Shown: positions 28,201 to 40,200 of the stretch, one piece after another
Position numbering within the stretch: the stretch's first letter is position 1
How the letters are laid out: every line of letters starts with the position of its first letter
NCBI RefSeq assembly: GCF_019399895.1
Contig: NC_091868.1
Location: 8,061,593 to 8,125,592, forward strand
Length of the DNA: 64,000 nucleotides
Direction: 5' to 3'
From: Cardiocondyla obscurior
Taxonomy: Eukaryota; Arthropoda; Insecta; Hymenoptera; Formicidae
Program-made: the position numbers and the translations under genes
The notes under the pieces: model-generated
Databases searched by the model: none
The model's input: the letters and a program-made list of their open reading frames with translations, nothing else
What the model was told of the DNA's origin: nothing

Positions 28201-31200
28201 GACTCGATTAATAATGCAGCCGCCTGGTCTCCATATTCTCATGCCGCGTTTAGCGCTAAATGCGGCCGTCTGATCCTCTTCCCTCGCACTGACATTGAAT
28301 ACAATCCTCATATTAGACTTAATTAGACCGATAAATCCCAACACACCGGCCGCGCATATTTAGCGTTAAATGAATGCACAACCGCGATACAAGACGGCCT
28401 GAGTCCTCTGTGTCTAAGATCCGTATGTAAAGATATGCGACGTATGTAGACGTTACGTGTGCACTCTGATACATCTCCTTCTAACAGAAATAGAACAGAT
28501 TATTAAAAAAAATGTAATACCTAATAAAAAAAAGATTTATATTTGCGGCACGCGGAGCGATTTAATTAGAACACGTTCGCACGCTGCTCGTTGCGAGTGG
28601 AGCTCTTTTAAAAAATCTGTTTATCGCCGCTAACCACCGACCCGCGAGCAGTTAAGAGATAAGAGACGGGAGATTAAGCGTTAAGCTGTTACGCACGTTG
28701 CAGCCGATGGGTTTAAGTTCCCGCGTTTACGCGGGCTCGCTCGCGCCGGAAGGGGCGGCGATCGTCTCGACGGTTGATTCATCTCGCCCGGCTCTCTCGT
28801 TATCCGCCGGTATTGTCATTATGAAAACGAGCGGCGGCGGCGCGCGCTTAATCGGCCGGCGGGATCCGAGCCGCGACGGCGGCAGCAATTTCCGTAACAC
28901 TCGGAATATTTAACAGCCGGCATCGCGACGCAAATCAACGCGATACATATCTTAGAAACTGGCGAGTCACCCTTCCACAAGCCTCCCGCGATCCCCGATT
29001 CGGAATTGATCTCTCTTTTTAGCGAGAGGCTGTCGAGTCTTTATCCTAGACGTCTCGTACGTAATCCTCGAATTGTTATCTTATCAGAGTCTGGAGTCTC
29101 TATCGTAGCAGCCCCGCCGTCGTCGCGGGCGCGCGCGTACGCGTATGTAAATGCGTAACGTGAAGCGAACGGGCTCTCTGGAATTTCATCTATTTCACAT
29201 TTTTAAATAATAAATTAAGCCACGACCGTGAGTATTGTAAAATTGATAACCGATCGCGAGAGCGTGCTATTACCCTGCTTAATGACCGACGACCGGCCGT
29301 GCCGTAACCGCGCGCTTCCAGATAACCAAGTCCCTACGTCGCGATACCATCGGATCGCGCGATAGCGTTATTACACGTTATTATTACCGTCCGCGGAACG
29401 TGACCGTAATCCGCTCGCAGGCAAATCTCCGCTAGTTTTCTAGCTCGTTAACGCCAACGTGCTCGCCGCGGCCGCGGCCGCGCCAGGCCGTTTCCCTCCG
29501 TAGAAACGTTCCGCGCGCCGCCTCCGTGGCTCGATCGGCGGGGGCTTCGAGCCCGCGATACGAGGGAAAATCTTTTTGCAGCGGTATCATCATCTTACTG
29601 GTATACATAAAAGATGAGCTTAGTTTCTTCGCGGTAGTCTGCGAAAAATTCGGGTCGCCGTAAAAAGGGAGTTGGAGCACGAAATTGAATGCGTATGTAT
29701 ATTGCAGAGAGGGACGTGCCCGCCTTATAAGAGGGAAAACCTTTTTAGAATAAAAGAAAGCTCTTATCTTTCGCATTACACTCCCGGTTTTGCGAAAAGA
29801 AGAAGGTTGTTAATAAAATAAAACGAATTCCACGGCAGTGTCGCAGTACGCCGATACATTCGAGTATTCTCATCGGCGTGCCCGGGCTCGTGTATTTTCC
29901 AACGCATCGATCTCCGCATTTCCTCCCGCGCGCTACGTACCTCGAAAGAAATTACGAACGGAATGTATAAATTATTTTATTCGCGTCATGAAATATCGCG
30001 TGACTTCGCCGTAAGGTATTACTTTTTGAAATTCAATGTTCCAGTCAAGTTCGATCCCCCTTTGAAACGTTACCGGGGGTAATAACACGAGGGGGAGGTT
30101 CGCGTTACACCGCGGCTACGCGATCGCGTTCGTCGGATCGGTATCCCGATTACGCGCTCGCGCGCACTCACGCACGCACGCGTTATCAACAACGTGGCTG
30201 AAACGTTCGCAGCTCGCGTCGACTCGGCAAAAAACCGGCCGCTGACGTGGTTCCCGATCCTCTTTCCCTCTCGCGGTCCTTCTCTCGTTGGCGGCCTGAC
30301 CGCGACGTCGGCAGGCGCGACGTCGAGGTCGGTCACCCTGCGGAAGATCGGCCGGAGAGAAAAAGGGAGAGGAGGAATGCGAGAGAGACACCGGCCGGTC
30401 GCCGCGCCGGCGATCGTCCTTGCGCTCCTTCGCGCTCCGAAAATAATCGCTTCATCGTGCAGGCGACTTAGATTTCGCGCCACGACGATTACTCGTAATC
30501 CGATCAATCGACTGATCTGTCACACGACGAACGCACGACATTAATCCTTACGCAACGAAAAACGACCGGCGGTCGCCAATTTCGCCGATCTTCAAGTTCC
30601 TTTTGCACGCGCGTCGTCAAGGTATCAATAATAGCTAAGCTGCGTGATTTTTACTTGATATCCTCCGACAGTTTCTTATAACGGATTTGGATTATAATGC
30701 GATAATATGATAGTTTCGCAAACATATTTCGTTTCATCTCGACTTCGGTATTAAGTTACTGTAATTTCGAATAAAATTTATTTCGCCGTATACCGTTCCC
30801 GCCCGGGGTTTCGCAAGCCGCGAAGATTAGCGTGATCCGCGAGCGAAAATACGTGACGCCGACGGCACCCTCGATCTCTTCGCGCGCACTTTGGCCGCGC
30901 GTTTAATCGCGCCGCACGATTACGCTTCCGCGGCTGTTTTCTGGAAGAGATCAATCCGGACTCACGCGTTCGCCTCACGCACCACTCGTGGCGCGTATCC
31001 GGCGCGGTGCTATCGTTTCCATTAGCCGCTTATCGTGCTTTCTCGCTGTCGCGCGATTAAATAAATCATCGCGCCTCGACTACGCGTCTCTTTCACTCGG
31101 CGCGTCGCGATCGCGCTATCGGAGTAATTAATGATATTATTAGAGGCGCATCCGATAAGCGCGCGCGCTCGGGGAGGAACAGAGCTCGCCAAAACAAGAT

Positions 31201-34200
31201 TGCCGCGGAAACGTAGCGCTGTCGAAGTTCTCGCTTTGAGAGCCGTGCGTGCGTTCGTGCGTGCGTGCGATATTTATCTGTTTTTCCTCTCGACGACGGT
31301 GACGACAACGGCACTTCTTATCCGCGCGCAACTCGTTTGACTGCGCGCGTCTAATGCATCGTTAATTAACGTCGACACGATTGCCACGAGTCGAACGCAC
31401 GCGTGACCACTCTCGCTCATCGGCCGCACGTTTGTTTACCGTAATGCGCCTCCAAGTGCTCGCGGACTGTCGATCGCCGATACGGGATCGCGCACACGAC
31501 GTTGCTCCACCACGTGCTGCTGGCAAACGGCACCGCGACGTTAGAACATTGGCGTCGATTTATCGCCGGGCACCGGGCTCTCAACGTGCCGAGCGTTCCG
31601 GGTCATTAAAATTTAATTATTAAAACGTAAAAGCGTAGGTATCCGTTGTTCCTTTTAATTAACGATAATAGACGGACGCGAAGAAATGCGAGAAATAATT
31701 TTAGTTACGAAACGGTAATTATTATTTCCAGCAGGATGGTATAAAAATTGTAAAGGAACAAATCATTTGAATTTAAATGAAAAATGGCAGAGGTATGGAT
31801 ATTATCGTGGGGAAGATAATTAAAGACGATCACTGATTGTACGTTAAAAAAAAAAAAAATACCTAAAATTGCAAAGTTTACGATTTCACGTCGCGTCGGC
31901 TAATTCGAAATTCATTTACTCGTCTGGGCATTTTTTGCGTGTTACGAGACCAAAATTCCGAAATTATTTTATAAAACACGCTTTGCATTATGCACAAATA
32001 CACATTGGTATCCGCCGCGCATCGCGGTAAATCATCTTTAATTATTCGTGACAACGCGACACGTCGCGTCGCGGGCGGCGGAGCGACGGCTCGGCAATGG
32101 CCAGCGCAAGAGTGCACGCCAACGTTAACGGTACATTGCCAAAAATGATTATAATACCCGGTTGTGCGGCGCGCGTTTTCGCCAAGAAGTGTCCGTCCCG
32201 CGTATTTCGCGAATCTGCCGGGAATTGATTTCGCAAAGCGCTTCGGCGGAAAATAACTCGGGCGAATCTGAAACCGCTCGAAAGATCATTAGATCATCAG
32301 AATATTTCGCTTAGAGGTGTATTATTTGCTTTGTAAGCGCGTACGTACACACACCTATGTGCGAGCGTGCCTGCACGCTCGTACCATACATCTTCACTTC
32401 AATTGCATTTCGAAATTGAAGACCGCAGTGTTTCGCAAGCCGCAAACTTTTTTTTTTTCTTTCTTTTTTTTTCTTTTTTTTTTCTATTTTCCACTGTCAA
32501 GTCAAGTACTAGTGAATCTAAATCCGTTCGAAGGACGCGGAATGTAAAACGCGCGTGAAAAGAAAAGAGGGAAACACGAGGATATGAATTCTTTATCGCG
32601 TCCTTCTGCGTTTGAATCGACGAGCGTTGCGACGAGTTTGACGCGCCTCTCGAGTGCATCGCTCCTGATTGAAGCTGCAATGAGCGCTCCGCTCCCCCTT
32701 CGCCGATAACGCGTCGAAGTCTTCGCGAAGGGCAGATAAGAGCAAAAAGAGCGTAATCGGAAGAGGACCAAAAAGAGAAGCGGCGGAGAGGCGAATAGAA
32801 GAAGAGTTATCGCGCTCGTCTGGTCGTCGTCGCGCTGCGGAGGATGAGGAGGAAGAGAAACGATGGAGCTCAAGAGAAGAAAAGAGAAAGAGAATAAGGA
32901 GATAGAGTGGAAGACGATGGAGGAGAGCGAGAAGAAACTTGAGGGAGACGAAAGGGTGGAGGAAAAAGTCACGGAGCAGTAGTGGAAACGAAGCTGGAGG
33001 TGGGTGGCTAATGCCACGATCAACCGCATGCAGAACGTCATCCGACTTTATTTTATATTTAAATAGCCCCGTACAATACATTTTCTTCGCAAGGACTGTT
33101 CCCTGGGGCTTAGTTAAATATGGCTTTGTTTTATAATTATCTCGCACTTTAGAAACAAATTATGAATGGGAGGATCTTTAAAATTATTCCCGACGGTTGT
33201 CTGCTGATTTTTATGTTTACGTATTCTGCGAACTGCTCGGACCAGGCTAATCAACTTTGCTGTTTTAAATTATTTTAAATTTTAGCATCGAGATGCTTAA
33301 TTGACTCTTGACCCTTTATATTTAAGATAAATTTTTTTTTTTTTTCTTTGGTCTGCGGAGTCGATCATTTTGGTAAATGAGCGGCTCGCGTATCAATCTC
33401 ATATTTTCGCGGGAGAAGCGCGGATTCTCGCCGTGAGCGCGAACGGCCGTGGTTACGGATCTGGAGGTGGCGATAGGATGGTTGAGGCAGAGGTTACGCC
33501 GCGCGGATCGGAGCGCAGGGACGAGAAAACAGCGCGCGAGAGTGCGACGAGGAAGACGGCCGCATGCGGAGGAAGGGGAAAGATCGGTCGGAGAGGGAAC
33601 GGAGGACCCGCACCGACGACCCTGAGATATGATAGCCCAGGGGTGGCCAACCGACTCCGAAGTAAGCCCTCTAGAAGGCAAGCCACCACTCGCGTCGGCA
33701 GCTGTCGATTGAAGCGGAGAAATCGCGCGAGGCTTCTGCGAAAATCTACTCGCGCTGAGAGCGGCCAGCGGGGTGGCTCGCGGTCAAATCGAACGCTTAT
33801 CCTCTTTTTCCTTACGTTGCATCCTTGCGCAATCAAAGTCGATGAAACCCCAAAAGAAGCTGAAACTTGAGTCGCGGATTAAAAAATAAAATAAAATAAA
33901 ATAATAATTGCGTTATCACCGATCGTCGTGTACAATTATCGTATAAGAGCTCGCTAGAAATCCCGTCGCAGAGCAACTGCGAGAATAGAGGCGGCGAAGC
34001 GAGCCGTGCATCGGTGCATTCAGACTTGGCCGCGATTTCGCCGAGTCGTTGGATGATCACCCCGGTGATAGCCGGTTATCATGCCTCCCCACTATCTCCC
34101 GTTTCTCGCTGCCCTCCTTGGCCTTTTTCCACCTCCGCCGGCGAGCAACGCCGTGCCTCGGTCCCTTCGTCCGCGCCGTTGTCTTTCCTCCCGCCCCCGC

Positions 34201-37200
34201 CGACCCTCGCCTTCGGTCCCAACAACCTTCCGTCTAGACGGCGCACGCACGCACACAAACGGCGGTGCGGCCGTCTCTACGCCGCGCGGGGAGACACGTC
34301 GGTCCGGTGTATTAAGCGGCGTTCACACACGCGCAACGTCACGTCGCCCGCAGGCACGCGCCGGCGATAAAGTCTGAATAGGAGACCGCCGCCGCCGTCG
34401 TCATCGTCGTCGTTAGGTCGTACGTGAATCGGAGGAAAAGCGCAATGTTGTGCACGCGCCGTCTACGCCTGACGGCACGCTCCGTCTCGCGCGGCTCGCC
34501 GTTGTCGTGCCGCGCCGGTGCGACTATAAAATCCCGCATTCCGCAAGTAGCACGAAGCATCGCGCGATAAAACCACCGTCTTCTTTACGACGCTTGCTCG
34601 CGGGCGTTTTCAAGACGCGTCGAACTTCCTCCTCGAAGAGGAACGGGGCGAACGTGTCGCGGCGCAAAAGTCTCTCCGTCGGAATTTTTTCCAATTTTTC
34701 CGCGCGACGAAATCTTTGACGTGGAAGCCTCCTCGTCACCCGGTCCAGAGTGTCGCTTGGCGCGAGACTCTGGGACGAAGGGAGGGACGCGGAGTTAATT
34801 ATACGCGTTATATCGCCGGGCGTATATGAAGCGGTTAATTCGGGCTGGTAAACAACGACGTCGGAATTCCGCAAGCGTAGCCGCGTGCGCGCAAACACCG
34901 GCTGCGACGACAACGGCGGTGGCGAGGCTAAGTCGCAGCAGCCGGGCGTCTGCACATCGCTTGGCAAATAAGGCCGAAACGCGCGAAGAAGGAAAGACGC
35001 GCCCGTCCCCCGCTGTTACTGTCGTATCGCGCGCGACGACGACTTCGGGCCGCCACGCCACGCCACGCGCGTGCAGACGTCGTCGGGGTCGCCGACGAGT
35101 GAAACGAACGTCGTAGACAGACGGTCCGCCGACGACGGCCGGCCTTGGCCGCGGCGAGGAGGTGAGCGAGGTCGGCGGTGAGGGCCCGGCCCGCCGTTGG
35201 GTGCCCCTTAAGGTGCGACTCGGTCGACGACGACCAGGCCGGATAACGTCGCGAAGGGTGCCCTCTCGTATGCCCGCGCGCGCTTCTCGGCTCAGGAGCT
35301 CACCTTTCCTCCTTTCGTTTTCGTCCCTTTTGCTCCTTTCCCCTCCCGCCCCGTGCGTGCCTCTCGCGCTTTATCCGGTCGTGTTTCTCGTCCTCCTCTC
35401 GTTCCCTTCGGTTCCCTCGCCGTTTTTCGTCCCTCGTCGCGTATCCCGGTCGGCGTCACCGCCATTACCCAGCCGTTCCCGGCTTTCTCTCCCTTCTACT
35501 TTCTCTTTCTCGTGCTCGACGTCGTTCGGACGGCCGTGCGTGCGTTCGCCGGCTCCGGTCTCACGGGTGCGGGTGTGAGAAATCGTCGGCGAGACCGGCG
35601 ACCGGCCCGGTCCCGTCTCCCTTTCCCTCAAACGCGGAGCTGCGTCTCTGGTAGCATCTTAACGCGTATCGCGCGCGTGTACGCGCCTCGTAGAGAGCCC
35701 CGAGACGACCGCTCTCGTGATCGGGGGCAATGTCGAAATTCCGTCGGGAGTATCGACCGCAGCCGCGTTCCTTCTGTCGGATCGAGAACGAGGCCGTCCG
35801 ATTGCGTCACAATAGGCGGCTAATAGAACTAATAGACCGCACGCGGAAATCAACGCCCGCAAAAACGGATTGACCCCAATGATTTCGCCGCCGTGTGTTC
35901 ACCCTCGACTCGTTCGCGGCGACAAGGCGATCGAAATATTCCGATGTTTTTCGTCTATGCAACAATTTCGTTAGCGCATATTATAAATCTAGCTTTACCT
36001 TGCGAGCCACCGCATATGAGATGCTTAGTTACGAAAAAAGATTTTATATTTTTCACAGCAAAGAAACTGCAAAAAATCGCTATCCAACGTGATTAAGCTC
36101 TTTTTATCGTGACGTTTTTTTAAATTAATGGGAAAATTCCTCGCGCCCGTCGCCGGAAAGCTCGTACCGATGCTAATTGTTCGAAATTCCGTGGGTGCAG
36201 TGCTTTCGTTTCGCGCTAACGAATGCAGCTCGCTGCACAATACACGAGTGCAATAGTCAAGAACGGAGCGGCCGCGCGGACGTTCCGCGTGCGGATTAAT
36301 CAGGTAACCCGATCCACGGCGCGTTAATCTTCAACCGAGGCGGCGTCGATCGATCGACGGTCAGTGGGGACTGAAATAACGAGCCGATATAATTTCAAGC
36401 GTAATTTCATCCTCTGGTGAGCGCGATGCGATGCGATGCGATGCGTGCGCGAATTAACAGGATCGATTGTAATGCCCCGTTGTTATGACTAACTTGCGCG
36501 AATTACGCGCACTTAAACGCTCCAGTCGATTTTCCGTTCGACCTGGCCCTCGCCGGCACGTCCCGTCTGCAAACTTTTTTTCTTTCTTTTTTTTTCTCCA
36601 GGCTATTCACGCGCCGAAATGCAACCGACTCCCTCACGAAACGACGTTAGTGGGGTCGTTGCATTGTTTCCGCGCGCGCTTTAATAACTTCCGATTGTCA
36701 GCCTTTAAGAATTGATCCGAGACGAGGGACCTTGTAGACCCGAAGTGATTCAGAAGTGACATTATATCGAAACGCCCGGCAGTTTGTTAGACTCGATTAA
36801 CTTCGAAATTATCTCTCGTTAATGAGAAGAATTCTTCTTAAAGTCGAAATGCAACAGGTACGTTATTAGTACTTCAACTTGATGTCGTTCGCCGCTGGAC
36901 CCAGTCGGGGAGTCATCCCTCTCGAAGAGTCGGTCATCTTTGCGATCTGGAAAGAAATGCATCGCCCGTCTGCGAGCAGGGGACCCCCTTCGCGTTAATT
37001 TCTTTCGAGAGTCGGGGCAATTATTATCGGTCGCGGCGTCTTAATCGGAAGCGGCCGGCCCGGTCGGGGCGTCCTCGGACGCAGCCGGGGCCCGGCGTAA
37101 GGGGGGCGAGAGCGAGCGTTCACCGGGCGAAGTGAGCGAGCGAGCGAGCGCGCGGAACGCGGATGATTTTTGCGTCGTGCGACGACACGCCGGGCTAATC

Positions 37201-40200
37201 AGCCGGTGGATCAGCACCCGCGATACACATACACACCGGCGACGGCGTCTGGCGGCGTGGCGGACGCGTGGGAGCGAGAGCGAGACGCGGAGAGAAAGAA
37301 AGCGGCGACGAGGAGAGAGCGTGGTGAGAGACTCGACCGGCTCTCCTCGTCCTGCGGGGAGACGAGACGCGTACAGGAGCGGGACGAGAAGGGGGAGGAG
37401 GGAGTAAATGCGGCCACTGCGCCGGCGGCGGCGGCGGCGGTGGAGGACGCGGCGTGGCGGAAAGGGTACCGCTCTGCGGCTTCAGGGTACGTGGAGGGGC
37501 GGTGGAGGCGACGGTGCTGCGGCCTGACAGACACCGGACGCGTTCAGTCTGCCGCTTACCCTGGAATGCATCGGGTGTTGTGTCGACGAGCGTCGCCGCC
37601 GCCGTCGCCGTCGCCGCTGCCGCGACATCGAGGGCCATCCTCCCTGCGCTTCGACTTCTAGCGCACGCGGCCGACGGTCACCGCGGCCCTTCCCGCCCGT
37701 TTCGTTCATCGGGCTGCGTAACGAAGGGCGCCCTACGCCACCCCGAGCGGCCTTTTTACTACGCGGCGACGCACGTTGACGTTTGTTTTCTCATCACCGC
37801 GGCGGGAAACTCGGCCAGCGCCGTTCCTTTCCGCTGGACCATCTCTGCCGCCTCCGTCTTTGCCCCCGTCGTTTTTTTTGGAGACACGCGTCGCGGATAT
37901 CGCGGGATGATAACCGAGGGTGCTCGATGGGAAGATCGGGAGATCACCGCGGTCCGAGGTGGTGGACGCGCTGCGGCGACGTGCGACGCAAGAAGAACGG
38001 CGACGCGAGCGCGCGAGATGATTTCGGGAGTCAAGGTCGGAGCCGTCTAGACTGCCGCTGCCGGCTATATATCTCGACGTCATTCAACGTCTGCGAGACG
38101 GCGCGCGCGCGCGCGCACGCCAGCCGACTTTCCGATAACACTGACTGCGAACGAGAGTGCAACGAGTGACGAGCCGCCTCGCCGTCCGTCTTCCTCTCTC
38201 TGTCCCGGAAATCTCTAGGAGTCTACGAGGGAATCTCGCCGCGGAGTAGCGGCAGGGGGCGGAGGGGACAGCAGGGGGACAAGGAGAGGGAGAGAGAAAA
38301 AGAGAAGCCTCCGCTTCCTCCACTCCTCTCGGCGGCGATACACGCGGCGGCAGAGAAGGGGATAACACGACGGTGGAGTCGCGCCGCTGCTCCCATTAGA
38401 CGCGGGCCGTTAAACGACCGTAACGCTTATGGTCAAGTGGGATCGCCGGCGGAGCGCACCGGATACAATCGAATTAAGTGGGAACGGGGTCGCTTCCTTC
38501 TAACGGGCCCCCGCCGATCGATCGTCGCTGGTGGACCAGGGCTACTGCGGGAACCAGCGTGCCAACGACAGTGTTCGTCAGCGAAAGCGCGGACTGTGTC
38601 GTGATCCTCGAGCCGACGGCTGGTAGCGCTCTTCAACGTGGAACCTTGCCCGTCTCAAGAATCACCGTGACGGACCGCCGTGATCGCGAGTGACCGCGCG
38701 CGGCTTGTCGCGACGACGACCACGACGAAGACGACGACGTCGACGAGACCGGACGGTCGGCGGAATTCACGGCGGGCGAGAGTGGTGCTGGTGGTGGTGG
38801 TGCGTCGTTTATGTCAGCTCGACGAGGCCGGCCGACGTCGACGGTCAGTGGTTGTTTCCGGCACGCCGACGGCGACCTGGCGGCATCCCCGTTCAAATGA
38901 AGCTGAGGCGTCGCTACATGCAGACGCTCGGCGTCTCCGTCAAACAGCTGCGCAGGAAACTACTCGAGCTGGGCGCGCGAATCCTCCACGTCCAGGGGTC
39001 GAAACCGCGCGACATGGCACTAGTGGTACGTGCGTACGAAAGAAAGTGTGCCCCTTTCCTTATTTTATACTTAAAAAAAAAAAAAGAAAAACAATTTTTC
39101 TTTTTTCGCCCGTCTCTTTTCGCTCGTCGCGTCTCTTCCTCGACTGCCACGCGCCGGAATTGCACTTTGCACGCCGAAAACGACGCATCCTCCCGCTGAA
39201 AACTCGTTTCTCGAGGTCGCGAAATGTTTTTAATGTCAGATAATCGCGGCACTTAAATTTACTATTGCGGCGCACAACGAAAGCGGTGCCTGTCCGTGAC
39301 AATTGCCGTGAGGTGCATTCTTTCACGGGCAGGCTATCTTGCAGCACCATCCGAAAACCGGGGTTTTTCTCGGCGTAGGTTTAACCAGAATTTATCCGCA
39401 CTCTTTTGGCCTTCATTATTAAGCGTTCCCATTAATCAAGCTCTAAATGAAATTTCCGTTGGCGTAAAACTAATTTAAAGTTAACCGAGAGACAAGTTCC
39501 TGCTCATTCATTTAGACGGTTGGAACTTAATTTCGCGGAAAACCCTTCAATTTCCATGTCCGCGTAACGGGGTTGATAAAATCGATTAAATCAAGCTGTC
39601 ATTATTATTTCACGCGCATGTTGGAATACTCGGTATATATAACGATCCCGTTTTCCCGCTTATTAATTTAACCGACTGTTACGAAGAAAATATATAAACG
39701 TCGGGCAGTTCCGAGTGTCCTTAATTCCTCCATTATTCACGAACGCGGCAGTTTACTTCATTTTCGAAAGGCGGACGTTGCGGTCGCACATTTACGATCG
39801 CACGGCGAATATTTAATAGCGCGGTTTTAGGCGAAAGCACTACCGCGGGATCCTTATTTCACCTGACCTGACAGCCGGCATACACGGTAGCGAAATGAAT
39901 TACGGCGAACGTACGATGCGCCACGTCGGTGAAAGTGTTTTATGTGACTAACGTCCGGAGGGGAAGGAAAGAGGAAGGGGGGTAAAAAAAAAAAAATCAA
40001 ATTTTTGCCGAGGTAACCCTCGACGTCCTGCACCTTGCGCGGATGATTTACATACGTGGCGTGAAGGGATAATCGTCGGAACTCGGCGCGCCCGGTACAG
40101 CTTTGAATTTCAAAGATCATCGCGTCGGCGAGACGTAACAATGCTGGGTTTTCTTTCCCCACGTAATTTTTTATTACATTCAAGTTAATAAATCTTCCTC

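Larger units (their letters stand above)
17445..38896 (+). other. Intron 2, first part, including the CpG-rich leader of the alternative exon
   Basis: No further coding exon is recognised over this stretch. It is CpG-rich in several blocks, notably 34,000-35,800 and 37,000-38,900. The second block leads directly into the alternative first exon and may hold its promoter and 5' UTR; TATATAT at 38066-38072 and an initiator-like TTCAGTC at 37543-37549 are candidate elements only. A donor-like AG/GTGAGC at 35162 closes the first block. A purine-rich tract (about 32,720-33,000) makes long hydrophobic minus-strand frames that are artefacts of composition. Confidence 0.5.

Noticed and set aside
32502..33147. 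Hydrophobic minus-strand frames of 179 and 184 codons
   Set aside because: They come from the complement of a purine-rich tract, giving Leu/Phe/Ser runs that mimic membrane segments.
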